Assembly: GCF_964204865.1 (NCBI RefSeq)
Contig: NC_135262.1
Span: forward strand, 18,839,650 to 18,903,649
Direction of reading: 5' to 3'
From: Styela clava
Lineage: Eukaryota; Chordata; Ascidiacea; Stolidobranchia; Styelidae
DNA length: 64,000 nt
Shown: piece after piece, positions 1 through 13,200 of the stretch
Position numbering within the stretch: the first letter of the stretch is position 1
Layout: every line of letters begins with the position of its first letter
Notes under the pieces: model-generated
Databases searched by the model: none
Told to the model about the DNA's origin: nothing
The model's input: the letters and a program-made list of their open reading frames with translations, nothing else
Program-made: the position numbers and the translations under genes

Positions 1-153
1 AGGACTGAATCTGGTCACTCGGACAGTAAATAGCGTAAGTAAATAGCGCGGCAACCCTTTAAACATTAAGCGAGGTATAAAACGTTAAGTACGACTTCGA
101 ACTTCAGTGGTGAAATCTATGCCCTCGTGCTGCAATGCTCGCCACTTCCGCAT

Positions 154-651
154 ATGACAAACTTGCTTACTCAGTTTTGTTTTAATTTAAATATTGATGC
201 GCAGCCTATTTTGGTTTCGCAAAATCTGAATTCTTTCACACGCTGCGACAAAACTGGATTGTTCGCACTAGATCGACCCTGCATAGCACTGGCGGTTGTT
301 TATATCCTTATTGCAATAATGCATGTACAGCATACTGCAACGGAAATGAATACACTTAATAGTCGTCATATAACGGAAAAGTCAAACAATACTTTCATCT
401 CAGTGGAAAGACATACTGGTGTTAACATTTGCATTAAAAAGTTCCTTGGATGTCTAGTTGATGTAATAAATATACTTTTTGCATGGTGGGCAATTAAACT
501 GCTATTTCGACTACTTGAACTGATTCGGTTTTCGGATTTTAATTGTCAGATAACTCAAATTGAGTTGCGATTTTTACATCAGTTGTCGAACAGTCCAAAT
601 TTGCAATATTCTGCGAATATGACAAATGAGGTGCTTCGAAATAATTCATGA
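154..651 (+). CDS. Unrecognised 165-residue ORF with two hydrophobic stretches
   Basis: An open frame from the ATG at 154 would encode about 165 residues. I do not recognise the family. Two hydrophobic stretches stand out, at about residues 43-58 and 97-125, and could be membrane segments. There is no clear signal peptide. The 5' side is cut by the window edge, so this could be one exon of a longer gene or a chance ORF. Its length is unusual for this AT-rich sequence, and that is the only support. Confidence 0.22.
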   Translation: MTNLLTQFCFNLNIDAQPILVSQNLNSFTRCDKTGLFALDRPCIALAVVYILIAIMHVQHTATEMNTLNSRHITEKSNNTFISVERHTGVNICIKKFLGCLVDVINILFAWWAIKLLFRLLELIRFSDFNCQITQIELRFLHQLSNSPNLQYSANMTNEVLRNNS

Positions 652-3600
652 CTACGAATGCCTATCCAGATAGATGATGAGTGCACTATCTTGCGAACGA
701 CCGCTGGCCGCTGCATCTGTCCGATGTATCGAAAATGAAAATTTAGTGTAGCACACTTTCGATTCTGATCTATACTTTCCGCAGTAATTAGCCCATAAAA
801 CACATCTACAGAATAAGGCAATGAATTCAGAACTAGACTTTTATACTGTTCTTTTTTCTGTTCCATCTTAATTATTGTGAGCCTTCAAGTGTAGAAATCA
901 ATAAAACGCGGTTTCCAGATGCCGCGGACGTACTCGCGTAACAGATATACCAGGAAATACATGTCATGTATAATTTCAGAGGTTGGGGATTTTGAATCAA
1001 AATGCGGTTTATAGGCTTATTAGATAAAATTGTACCAATTGAAAGGTTTTTCCTTTCTGCCAAATTTTTGTGGTTAATCAATGGCCGAGTCGTGATAAAA
1101 ATTCAAGATATTCAATTAGGACAGAAACAGAACTGTAATGCCGTGATCATTAGTTTTTCGATGGTGGCAAGGTTTAAAAAACGATAAGTGGGAAACTTTG
1201 GATCAGTTATATATTATTTGTTTAATATTTACCAAGATTTGCTTTAAAATTCCTCTTCGCAGTTTGTTCTTTTCCATCAAACAAACTACCTTATTTACTA
1301 CGCTATGATATCTATATGTTATATGCAAAAAAAAACGTTTGAAAACACCCAATATAGTAAATATGTTGAAAAGAAAAGCATTTTTGTGTAGATTCATATT
1401 CAATAACGTATTTTATTGGAATTTGAGGGGCCACCATAAAGAAGATAAATTTTTTATTTCACATCATTCACTATTAAACTACCAGCTTTTTGTTACAAGC
1501 ATAGCCAATACTAAATTTGAAAAACTCGTTTGTTTCATAATTGTGTTATATGAAAATTTAATTCTTTATCAATTAAATATTGATTTTTAAGACGTATACC
1601 GTAGATTTATACATTAAATTTTACAATGGGCTTATACAGCCATGAATGATTAATTTCTACAACGCATAATGCCACGGTGAAACTATTTATGCTGGTTATA
1701 CTATGAATTAATTATTAAGTTAACTCCCTTCTACGTCTGTTTTGGCGAACTTGAGTGAACTTTCCCAAATTCTACAACTCGAAAACACCCAAGAAATCAG
1801 AGAAATTCATTTTTGAACGTTGGAATCAATCTATAAATATAAAGTTTTGGGGCCATATACTAATCTTTTTCCATCTGATCACACTACATACATAAAATTA
1901 TTGTTCTGCAATTCGAAGATGTTCAATTAGGAGGGTGCAGTATAAAATTGCTAATCAATATAAATAAACCTCCAAACTGGTGTGTCTATATACCTGTCTA
2001 TGAAGAAATGTCGAGTAACAACAAAGAGTTGCTTGCTTCTTTCTAGGGTAGTCTGTCAACAGACGCTCCATACTTTGTATTTGGACACTGCGATGTATTG
2101 CATTGTCGAAAGCTATAAAAGTATTTTCCACGACAAGGAAGTCGATTAACAATTGACAAAAACCTACGATATTAAATACGATTCTAAGCCTCAGTAAATA
2201 TTTTAATAATTCCTTGACTTGCTGTTTGACCGAGTATATTGATTGATAAATGAACGTTGACTTTTTGTTTCCTGAACAGTAAGAATGACGTCATTTTACC
2301 AGCAAACAAGGTGGTGTAGAATGACATAATCAAAAACCAAAAATTAACATGCGTAAATGAATTTGCGATGTTTTGACAGTTGAGGTGCAAAACCAAATTT
2401 GATCATGAGTAAACGTAAGTGCACACTTCAAACTCTATTCTGTAAATTCTTTTTGTTACATTTGCTTCCGTGCTCAGATCAAGCACAAGCAGGAGAATGG
2501 AGTCTACAGTCTACAATGAATCAAATTAAATCGCTAGAGATTAATGTATCTATAATACAAATACAAAACGTGTAAGTTGAATGCGTCTCGAGTTACTATT
2601 TTCTATTTCCCTAATCATCACAATTTCACTGCTTTACTCGAACAAACAATAAATATAGATTTATCAAGTCGATACAATCTAACAGCGTAGATTTAAGAGG
2701 AAAAACTAAAATGATACATGAGATACAAATAAAAAATTCTTCTGAATTCAAAGGAAGTTTATGAATTTCAATGATTTCTGCAATTTGTAATAGGAGTAAA
2801 ACTATCCTGATCCAGCCGCGTATAAGATGTGCCATAGTCTCCATAGAGACTTGAGACTGCATCATCTTAGTTGCATATTGATCAAAAATGATATTCTTTC
2901 CTAAAGGTTGTTGAAAGCTGCAAAAACCAACTTTAATTCACAATAACCTCCAGCATAGAAGGTCGTACATCGTCATTCATTGCCTATCAGGAACAACACT
3001 TATTCGGCAATCGGACAGAAAAGTTTCAATAATCAGGAAAATTTGATCCGATCTTATTTTGGGCAAACGTGCTTCACATCAAACTCTACTAAATGGATGT
3101 TTGACATCCAATAAAGTTTCCTTGACCTCCCAGGTCCTAGGACGATACAATAAAAAGCTATTTCCTAATTCTCACTGTCTACTTATTATTTTAATTGACT
3201 TTCAAACTGTAATATTATAAATAAATAAATAAAAAGATAATGCCAAATGTTGGGAATAAGTTTTGGAAGAATCATCGGATACGTACGCTTCGTCGTCTGG
3301 ACCTATAGGCTTTTCTCGCCTTACAGAGCTCTGGTCGTCGGTATGTTCAAAGAAGCCGGTATGCGGTATGCTTTACCACTGGTCTCGTCGCTCCGTGACG
3401 GCTGTAGCTGAGTTCAAACCCGGCTCTGTCCTATTATAGTAGTTGCTGACTATTATGACAGTGAGCGATGTTTTCCCCATCGGCTTACATTTTACGTCGA
3501 CCGCTGTAAAAACGTACACGACTACCGGCGTACGCTTCCTGACAGATCTTGTTTTTATTTTCTTTGCGTGTGGGCTGAGGAATTGACAGTGGAATATTTT

Positions 3601-4888
3601 GGCCCTACGGAACGGAGTGAAGACTGCCGTCCTTCTGTGAGATTTTGTCGTGTGCAAAAGTTCTTTGTTCGCTTTTACTACAGCGCTCACTAAAGCCTTG
3701 TCGGTCTAGACTCCAGGAGATGTTAAAGTGTTAGATGGAATTTGTGTAAGTTCTTAAACCTGTGAAAAATATTCAAGCCATCTAACGCTACACATCTAAG
3801 AAGGTATCCAAAGAGTATCTGAAGTCATATCTGAACTTCTGGCGTTTACTTGTCTTCTTATTATGAAGAAGGTTTGAAATGTGAAATAATGGTGACAAAC
3901 CAATTGTAGTTAAAATGAAAATATTGCTAAATTTTACCGGATGACTTGCTGATATAATATAAATTTGACGATATAAATTAAAACAAGGGTTCTGAAAATA
4001 TGACCAGGGAAGTGTCATTGGGAATTTTAGGATTAGAATGGATTTGTCTCAATACCCACCACAAGGTGCGCATAAATTAAAAAAAAATTTGAAGGATAAC
4101 TGATTGCTTGTCCCGTGTTGTCATTATTTTAGCCATTCTGTTTAAGATCTGGCATAACGATTAAATTACCGCTCGTTTATCCGTTGTGTTGTTCAATATA
4201 CCAGAGCGCACACGTCACAATGTAGGTAATTATCGCGATGTTGGACTTGTTTGATATTAAACAGAAAAATTTCAGTTATGAAATGATGTAAAAATTGTTC
4301 AACACAGATCCCGATCAGATCGTCTGTTCTAGCGTACAATGGGAAATTGCCACTACACGCAAATTTGGGTCAGAATTTTCATCCTTGGTTACGAGCAAAT
4401 GTCAGAAATGACTTACATGCTGCCCCGTCGAAAACGAAGTCACAATTTAATGTAACTGCTGAAACGAAATAACAGAAATATTTATATTGAAGATTCTTTT
4501 CCCCATTTTTATCGTTTAAATCAGTTTGCGATAGGGGTCGCACAAACAAAAATAAAATTATTTTAGGGGGACCTGTGAAAAAGTTCAAGAACTCTTGAAC
4601 TAGACAATTCTTTGGACATTTTATATTTTTTTCAATAATAGAAGACTTCAAACATCATATCTATTAGTCATTCAAATTTAATAAATTTGTAAATCAGTAA
4701 AAAAACAAGTAGACTCTTCGTATCACCAAGTTCTGTATCAATAACAATTCAATAAAAGGAAAGAATAAGTTTTATAGGTATATGTCACTAATGAAAAGTT
4801 AAGTTTCATTTTTATATAGATTCAGAGTAATAGATGGCCATGTCACATCTGCTCTGATATGCATGCTCTTGGAATAGCGGGAGTACGA
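652..4888. other. Intergenic stretch, nothing recognised
   Basis: AT-rich sequence with short open frames only. The region around 3250-3700 is less AT-rich and contains a minus-strand ORF of about 105 residues (3373-3690) with a basic N-terminal half. It resembles no family I know. A sequence resembling a pol III B box lies at about 3408-3424, but I could not find a matching A box. Confidence 0.4.
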
Positions 4889-6895
4889 TTAGCTATTGCT
4901 GATGCATTGTTCACAGTGTACACCAGCCGTCAAGTGTGAGCACTCACACATCACAATTAATCCAGCGAACCTGTCAAGTAGTTGAATTGGATTCTGAGAT
5001 AGAATAATCTGGTTGAATATAACATATGTAGTTTGTACGAACAACCATTCAGAATCAGAAAAATAATTAGTAGTGATCGGTAGAATCGCCGATGGTTCAG
5101 AATTTTCATTTTCTAACTGGTAATTGAACAGACCCCATGGGTCACTGAATTCCTTTATCAGCGACGTAACGTAGTCGATGCTCCAAATTTGATCCAGACT
5201 TTTTTCATTGTATAATTGGCTTAGCCGTGATCTAGTTTCCGATGCTCTATTCAGAGCGTCTGCTGAATATACTTGTTCTAAAAGTTTCATTTTACATTCA
5301 GATCCATATAGACACATGAAGTTGCCACAGAGCAGATTTTGAACGCCATTTCGAAAATCATTGTAAGCTGACCTGACTTCGTAGATTTCTACAGTTCCAT
5401 CTTTACAAATAAAAATACAAAATATTCGATTTAAAGGAAGAAAAAAAAATACATCAAAATTTTCAAATATTCCGACACCTCATCAATTTTCATTATTTAC
5501 GATTTAACCAAACCTAAATTCTAATTTAGATCAAAAATTACATTGAATTAAGGCAACTATAAAATGGAAATCATTTAAAGTGATTTCGACTGACAAAAAT
5601 CAAAAAAGCAACATTCCACATTGCGAATAGAAAATTTTCTGCGTTTCTCAGAATATTTCTATAGTCGCTCATGGTGACCTCACAATACCAATAATCATTG
5701 CTTGATGCCATAATAGAGCGGGTCTGTATGTTTGTCGCAATGCTACGTGCAGAAAATTTATAATTGTGTATGCCAGAATATTGTACGCATGTTAAATATT
5801 TAGTTTTCTTACTTTGGTTACTATGGTCTAATCATTGATGACCAGTGACGATCTCAAAACGTAGCCAATTGTTACAATAAAAAAATAGAACATCTTACAG
5901 GATGTGGAGTGCTTAATATTTTCGGAACGTCACAAACTCACGCTTTTTTGAAACATATCCACATGTGGCAACATCCACTTATGTGGCAACATATTTTAAA
6001 TTTGGTTGAAGGATCAAAAATGTAGACCTATATTGGATTTTCCAAATATATCAATAGATATATCACTACACGGCGTCATTCGCGTTACGGCATAGGATAG
6101 GATATACATAGATATCACGTGGGGGGGGGGGGGATTCCATTAATCCTCTCACACATAATTAGCCCCGCATGGGCTTCGAACCTGCGAAATCATAGGTGCG
6201 GTGGCGAGAGTATCCCTGACGCTCAGCACGATGCGCCACACCACCGAGCCCTACCGAAGTCGGAGAGGAATTTGAACGAAAAATACCTTGGTCAAAATTC
6301 CTAGTAATAACTGAAAACATCGGCCTGGCAGGCCCTCTTGGCAGCAACAAGTTCTGTTACATGTCGATTCATTTTGTTTATTTGAATTCTATATGAATCC
6401 CAAAATATTCACACAGAAATTAGGTTTTTAAAAAACATAATTCATTGCATGGAATACTTACCTGGTAACTCAGCCCCAGTATGGGGGTTTAAACCCCACG
6501 ATAAGAAATGTACTTGTTCAGCTTTTACACTCAAATATTTTATATTATCGAGGATTAATTCTTCGCCATGTTCATCAACAGTGACCATAACTGTAAGTAG
6601 GAGAAGGACGAAATCAATGATAATTGATCACAATCGTGATAAACATTTTAAACAGTTTAGTTTTATTGGAATCGATCATTTGCATGTGAATACAGCAAAA
6701 ATCGGGCCAACTTATAATTCTGCATTTGATAAACATCACAATGTGACTCGCCCATACAAACTATTATATTTTGCCGACTATCTAATATTCATTTATCACA
6801 TTATACCAACCTTCCACAGCCAACACAGCATTCAGCGACGCAATAAGAATGAGGAACAGCATATGGACTCCAATGTTCAGTTCCATTTGCCTCAT
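4889..6895 (-). CDS. Secreted cysteine-rich protein, copy A (three exons, 241 aa)
   Basis: Hand-built gene on the minus strand: exon 1 6895-6811, exon 2 6590-6462, exon 3 5400-4889 (TAA). All junctions are GT-AG and phase 1, totalling 726 nt. Exon 1 is a signal peptide: MRQ start and a hydrophobic core ending near residue 26. Exon 2 ends at a perfect GTAAGT donor. Exon 3 carries the motif CGNFMCLYGSEC and ends with CEC...GVHCEQC, which resembles the tail of an EGF-like module. The protein aligns with the product of 43431-44411 through this Cys motif, a central acidic stretch and the Cys-rich end, and both have a phase-1 intron after the signal peptide. It has seven cysteines, an odd number, so an intermolecular disulphide is possible. 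Function is unknown. The 1.06-kb intron 2 holds a SINE copy. The exon 2-3 join rests on phase and paralogue alignment. Confidence 0.72.
6092..6251 (-). mobile_element. tRNA-derived SINE, internally deleted copy
   Basis: Read on the minus strand, it has the tRNA-like head with an A-box region near 6225-6245 and a B box (GGTTCGAAGCC) near 6171-6181, then jumps to the tail of repeated ATCCT units. The body between is missing and a run of 13 G lies at 6121-6133. It sits in intron 2 of the secreted-protein gene. Confidence 0.8.
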
Positions 6896-8346
6896 ATGTT
6901 GCTATTCGGCAATTTTTTTTGTAATGCTTCGGTACTAGTTGATCAAATCTAGCTTTTATTCAGAGCATGTACGCAAAAGTGAAACGGAACTTCGCAAACT
7001 CTTCGTATTTTCCTGCATCCGTAAACAGAGAGATTACTAACAAGTATCCGTTTCAGAATATACATCATAACATTACCGCGTTCCCCAATTTTTGTTGTCT
7101 TAGATATCACACTGGGTTGATTTTTGAGATATGTTTTATTTTAATATAATAAAAAAGTTGAAAGGGAAAAATTGAATATCGAAAATTAAATTAATGTTGT
7201 GATATGAATTACCAAGCAATGTATACGAATAAACTATGATATTAGTTAGTAATGGATGCGACAATATCTACAACCACAGAGATCTGCATACAATACAGTC
7301 TGTTTTAAACATTCCCCAATTGTTGAAGCCACTGGATAAGATAAGAGTGTTGGAATTGCGTATTTTCATGATGAAATGTTTTTGATTATTTTTCTTTTGA
7401 TCGCTACAGTTTCAGTGATATATATTTTAATTAAGACTAATCTCTAACTAGACTAATTTTTTTTTCGGCGACAGGGTTGAATTCGCGTCCTGCCATTTTC
7501 ACGGTAAAAATAAAATGCGCCGTCTCTTGTATCATAATCCATAATTTACCCATGTATTCGTATTTTTCGCTGATTCATAAAGGCGAAATATTCTTTTTCC
7601 GACGTCTGTACAGCTTACCTTTTCGCGATATTTCATTGTTGTCGGTCTGTCAGGTTGTCCCGTGCTATGCCATGTACTATGAACAGTCGTTGTTGCAATA
7701 AAATTGCTGTTTATAAGAAAACAATCCGATAACATATTTTGCGTTTTATTTATACAGGGGATGATTTTGAGGAATACACGTTCCGTATGTAGGTATGCTT
7801 GTCTACGATTGCGTTTCCTACTTTCTACTATTTTGATATAATATATGTTGTTATGAGGATAGACGGTAATGTATATAGAACCATACGTATTTTGTGTGAT
7901 TCCATTTATATTTGATCACCAAATTATGATATCTGAACTTAATGAATGCCTTCATTGAATTTATTACAGAGGGAATAGGAGCCTTTCGCATATTTCCAGT
8001 TGTATATCCGCACTAAATTCGTGCATGGAAACGCATTCCAATATCTGGTCGACGCGGACACGAACATATATATATGTTCATTTTCACACTAACACAGCTG
8101 CCTACTCATTATTGCAAAAATCATCACCAATTTTATAGCATTTTTGCATGCTACTAAAGCTTGTGATGAAGTTAAACGTGAATTAAACAGAAAAATTCCT
8201 AAAATATTGACGTCACTGACTGTGTCCATGTGTCGTGGACTGTTTATGTTTGTTAAATGGTGCGATTGTAAATCAGATATGTCCATAATGACACAACAAA
8301 GGATAGGTATTTAGTCCGTATCTATATATATGTTGTTTCTGTAGAC
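6896..8346. other. Intergenic stretch, nothing recognised
   Basis: The region upstream of the secreted-protein gene is AT-rich. Two small ORFs (near 6967-7149 and 7477-7701) show no recognisable motif. A good minus-strand splice donor occurs near 7612, but I could not build a gene around it. Confidence 0.35.
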
Positions 8347-8890
8347 CAGAGGTTTTCAACCCGCCTGTGCATATTTTGCGGCTCGCAAAGATCTTTGATG
8401 AACCCAAACATATATCACGATATCTGCGGCGTAACGAATATAAACGATTTTTCAATACGGTATCCGTCTTCTCATCCATTACAGCGCACGATAAGACTAT
8501 GGATGGTGTCATCACAGAAAACAGTTGAATTACGTATTGTTAGTAAAAATTGAGTTACTTAGCTCGATCATCGCACCTTCCATCTACCCTTCGGAAATGC
8601 GCTTTACAATAGAATAAAAGTATTATGAAACATTGTTGTTGAGTATAATTATATTTTCCTCACGTTGCAAAATTCTGCCATAGTTCTCGACGCAACTGCA
8701 AACTTACGAATGCTACGCATTAACCACGTTTCAGAATGCATAAAAATGAATACAAGAAGCATATTAAACATCAGTATCGGACTAATACATGAATTAAATA
8801 GTATAAATACATGATAAAATTATTCTGTGGCCCGTCGCATCTTTTGTGGTTAAAATGCGGCCCGTTTACTTGGGAAGTTGAGTACCTCTG
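8347..8890. mobile_element. hAT-type non-autonomous element with near-perfect 8-bp TSD
   Basis: Terminal inverted repeats start CAGAGGT (left: CAGAGGTTTTCAACC; right, reversed: CAGAGGTACTCAACTT). The flanking 8-mers are CTGTAGAC (8339-8346) and CTGTAGAT (8891-8898), matching at seven of eight positions, as expected for a hAT target duplication. Its 544 bp encode nothing recognisable. Both ends contain sequence like GCGGCCCG or GCGGCTCG, seen in many animal hAT elements. Confidence 0.8.
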
Positions 8891-8984
8891 CTGTAGATCG
8901 TATTCCAAGCTGACGAAAAAGATTATGGCCGGTGCAAATTGCTAATTTGTGATATCTTAATTTCCCGCGTTATGACTGAATCTG

Positions 8985-9124
8985 GATAGGCGGTGTGGCG
9001 CACCGTACTACGCGCTAGGTTCTGCGTCGGTTCGCAGGTCCTTAGAACCTCATGCGGGGATAATTGCTGGACACCTTTTCGACACTGGTCGGTTACGGCT
9101 CCCTCCACCATCAAATCCATACAT
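8985..9124 (+). mobile_element. tRNA-derived SINE fragment (head and body)
   Basis: Starts with the head GGCGGTGTGGCGCAC, then a degenerate B-box region and the body segment ending near CTCCACCATCAAATCC. The tail is absent. It is the same family as the copy at 13885-14232, in the opposite orientation. Confidence 0.78.
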
Positions 9125-10211
9125 TTGAATACAACTAACTGATGTTGAATGTTTTGTAAAATATTTTCGGCGAGTTTACTATATTTCATTGAATCTGAGC
9201 GGCCATGCATGAGTCCCATTTGGACGAATTACCGTTTGAGTTAATTTTATTGCCACATTATTGTGGGGTTCGGTATTGATACTGTAGTGTAGTGCTTATT
9301 GTCCATGTTTATTCCAGTGTTCTGCAGTTTTCATTTAAGATATTCGATTTTTTTTGTTGACCTTGGGAAAAAAAACAGTCGGTATTACTCGGTAAGGTTA
9401 TAATTTGTTTGCCTGTTGGTTATTTCATATATACGTGGCAAATGCCTATCGATTATAGTGTGGTTTGTTTTCTTCAGAAAATATCTTATTCTTTAATCGT
9501 CATCTGTTTGCGTAATCCATTTAGCTCGATCTGACATCTTCATTTGTACATTTTGTGCTGAACAAGAGCTTGATAATTTTTTACGAAACTTTTTAATTTT
9601 CGTATAAGTATCCAATTTCCAGCCGTTAAAAATTGTCAGTTAACGACCAAGGAGGCGCATTTTAAAACTTTGACATGGGCGCAATTTTACGTGGATACGC
9701 CACCGACTATATGGCTCTTTCTATAGCTGACCATGAAACGTCACTATCACGCGGTGTCTCGAAAATGTTATGTCCCACGTAGCCCATGGGACGCGTCCCG
9801 CATATGAGTGGTACAAATTTTTGACACACCCACTGCTACGTCATGCGTTTTCGCTCGCATTTCTGGATCCTTCAGAATTAATAGTTTCACACTCGAGTAG
9901 TTTTCCTGACGTTTCTATCACAGTTACGAATATGATTTTCTATACAGCAGAAGTTGTGGGCTACATGTACGATATCTACTCTAAACCAAATATTGAAGCA
10001 TTCGCTGGTCAGAGCATCCAACTCGGCCCGTTCTATTGATCCCATACAGCAGCACGATCTCATGCATGAACAGTTGTAAGCTTTTCTTGGTAATCAAGTA
10101 ATTAAGAAAGTAGAAAATATTTTTGACAGTGATAACTATAGGCACGGGATAAGCAAGTAAATGAAACAGTACCGGTAGTTATTTATATGTAAAAAAATCT
10201 ATAGCAAAGCA
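9125..10211. other. Intergenic stretch with one unrecognised ORF
   Basis: A plus-strand ORF at 9770-10039 (89 residues, true ATG) has no recognised motif. Otherwise I see nothing. The stretch lies 3' of the ankyrin/ubiquitin-like gene. Confidence 0.3.
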
Positions 10212-13200
10212 TCATGAGAGTCTAACTTTCCGTTTTGCTTTACTCTTTATTGCACCATTCTTTTTCGAATTCTTCTCTCTCTTTAATTCGCTCTGTAGTA
10301 TTTTATGATAATGTTTGCTGTGCTTGGACTCTAGCGCAGTTCCTTCAAATTCCTGATAGAGAAAATAGTAAATTAAACAACAAGCTAAGTAATGATTAAA
10401 TAAGCATAATAACAATAAAGTACCCTGAGAGTAGAGAATCAAAATTTCATATCAATTTCTAGGGCAATGATTAGACACTAACACTATATCACATAACAAA
10501 GCAGACTACTGCTTTTTATTCAGTTGCCAGTCCAAGTCGGGTATGAGAATATAGGATAGGATTTACATATTTATCCCGAGGGAGAGAAAAGCCGCTAAGA
10601 TGGCTTAATCATTTGACAAACACAGCCTCTCGTCAGGTTACCAGTCCATGTCAGGTATGGGATTAGTTGGCCTGTTATTTGTTTCAGATGCATAGATTTG
10701 ATGGTGGAGGATGCCGTACCCGACCAGCAGTTAAGTGAAGCACCTTACAGAGGCAAGGAGTCCAGCAATCCACTCGCACATATTTATCCCCACAGGATTC
10801 GAACCTCTGCAGGGCATATTGCTAACTCTTAGAATAATGCGCCTCACTGCCGAGCCATTTAACCATTTTATTGTTTGTTAGATTCGGATCGGTGAGGAAG
10901 CTGAAACCATAAGTAAGTGAACCATGAGATGAGATGGAATATCTACTATTATCTCGCCTATAAGTGGTTTTGGAAGGTGATGATTTAGTAGTTAAAAAAA
11001 TGATTTAAAGGAATTTAAATCATACATACCTGTGGTGGTAGCACATTTGAAAAATACAACTGGCTTTGACATCCTTGCAGGTGTGTTTTGAGAGATGAAT
11101 CAAACATTTGATGTGCCATTAAATCCTTATCGCTTTTACTGACATCGGCTTTCATCTGGGAAGCACGAACTTGCCACTGGAATAAAAACAATCGTCTCTC
11201 GCTGGATTTATGTCCCCATTCCGATGCAAGAAGAAGTGGTGTTTTTCCAAAATTGTCTTCTGATTTGATCAGTTCACCTTTGATCATTTATTGAACATTA
11301 AAAATTGCATGTGGAATAAATTATCAGCAGATACAAACATTATATAAAAATCACAATGCAAGAAACTAACCTGCACCATATGATAATAACAAATCAACAC
11401 ATGCATCTCGCCCAGACGCTGCTGCTACATGCAATGCAGTCCTACCACATTTTGTTGCTTTGGACACATCAGCACCTGATGGTAAAGAATATATCAAAAC
11501 ATGAGTCTTTCAATCGTTGAAACAGGTATGGCAATGGATGGCATCAAAAAAAAATGGCAAAAACACCAATAGTTTCAAGGCTACAAAAAGTATAAACAAG
11601 CTTCTCAAATTCAGATTACGAAATGCTGGGATAACAGTGAGAATTATCTATGTAGTTAAATTTCATTGTGATATATTCTATGTGCTTACTGAGTTACTGC
11701 CATAAGAAAAAATCTTCTATTTGTGAGGGATTGAGAAGAAAAAACTTTTTTCTATTCCAATGATTCTAATGTTTCTCATTTTTTCTTCTCAAATATATAT
11801 TCATCATGTTACGAATAACGTTGATGAACTACCTGCTACAGACAAAACTTAGATAATCGACATCTAAATTGCTGTTATAATGCTAGAAAAACTCAAAATG
11901 AGATTCTAGGATTTCTGAGTTCGCACTGTTGGTTCATAATAGTTGAAATAAGTGCTCATTAAAAAGTGCTTTATTTTACTTGGTAAATTGCCTAAAACTT
12001 GTTTTTCCTAATTTAGCTGCCAAGTATACCTCTGAAAATGATCATAAGATAGGATTTACATATTTATCCCAGAGGTAAGGAAAGTCGATAAGCTTAATCA
12101 TATGGGACAGGTATGTAATTAGTCAGTTATTTGTTCCAGATGCATTAGCTTGGTGGTGGAGGAAGCTGTAACTGACCAGCGGTTACATGAACCACCTTAC
12201 GCTGGCGAGGAGTCCAGAAATCCTCAAACCTGCGAACCCATGCAGTGTAATCAGAGGTGCTATGGAGAGCGTGTTCCTAACGCTGAGCACGATTTGCCAC
12301 ACTGCTGAGTCGCTCATGTTCAAACAGATGGATGGAATCTTTAGCATCACTTGCGCTTCGAATATCCACTAGTTATTATTGCAGTGGTTTACATCGTAGG
12401 AGTTGTAACTTGGGTCACAAGGCGCAAGACACATTGGTGAAGGTCACAAGTTTACAAAAATTTGAAAATACTTTTGGATACCAATGAAAATATAAAGTCA
12501 AGCAACTCGAAAATTGACTGGATATGAGTAAAGACTTTTGAATTAAGTGCAATTTCAAAGTTGTGCATGAGTTCATGAAAGTTGGGCATGTTTTTCAATG
12601 AGTCTCATAAATGCTTCTCTACAGAACTATTGTGACCACATTTCCATATTTGGGAATCTTGTGGACAAGAATATATATAAACAGTCTTGTTGAAATTGGT
12701 ATAACTTTGATCCACTTTTTACTTATGTATAAATTTGTGTCATTTTGCAATACAATAGCATGTATCTCAAATAGCAGAAACATATTCGATATTGAAAACA
12801 GAGAAGAGTTCATTCAGTGTTGAATAATCAGTATTTTTACTGCGTGAGTGAAGAGTATGATTGCACTTTTTAACTGATTGAAAAGAACTGCGTAACAGTT
12901 TCATCCACCAAAAATGTTTGTGTATCTGGAACAGAATTACACAACTTGGGGTGTCAAGCAGTAGATACTGTGGAGTGTGGCTTGTTTTTTGCATTGTTAA
13001 AAAATGAACTTACCTTTTGAAATTAATTTCTTCATAATATCAACTCGACCCCGATGAGCAGATACATATAATGCCACAGATTGTCGTTCAAAAAACCAAT
13101 CAATCCTTCGTTCTTTACCCATGAAATTAGAATTTGGATCTTGATATTCACTGTCTGGTGTTACTCCTAATTTCATCACCTAAAATAATTTCATTCATGA

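Noticed and set aside
3373..3690. 105-residue minus-strand ORF and a B-box-like sequence nearby
   Set aside because: No family resemblance, no A box at a tRNA-like distance and no second copy in the window.
6452..6464. Plus-strand match to the 5' end of U1 snRNA (ATACTTACCTGG)
   Set aside because: It is the complement of a near-ideal splice donor on the minus strand (CCAG/GTAAGTATT), which fits exon 2 of the secreted-protein gene; the rest of a U1 gene is absent.
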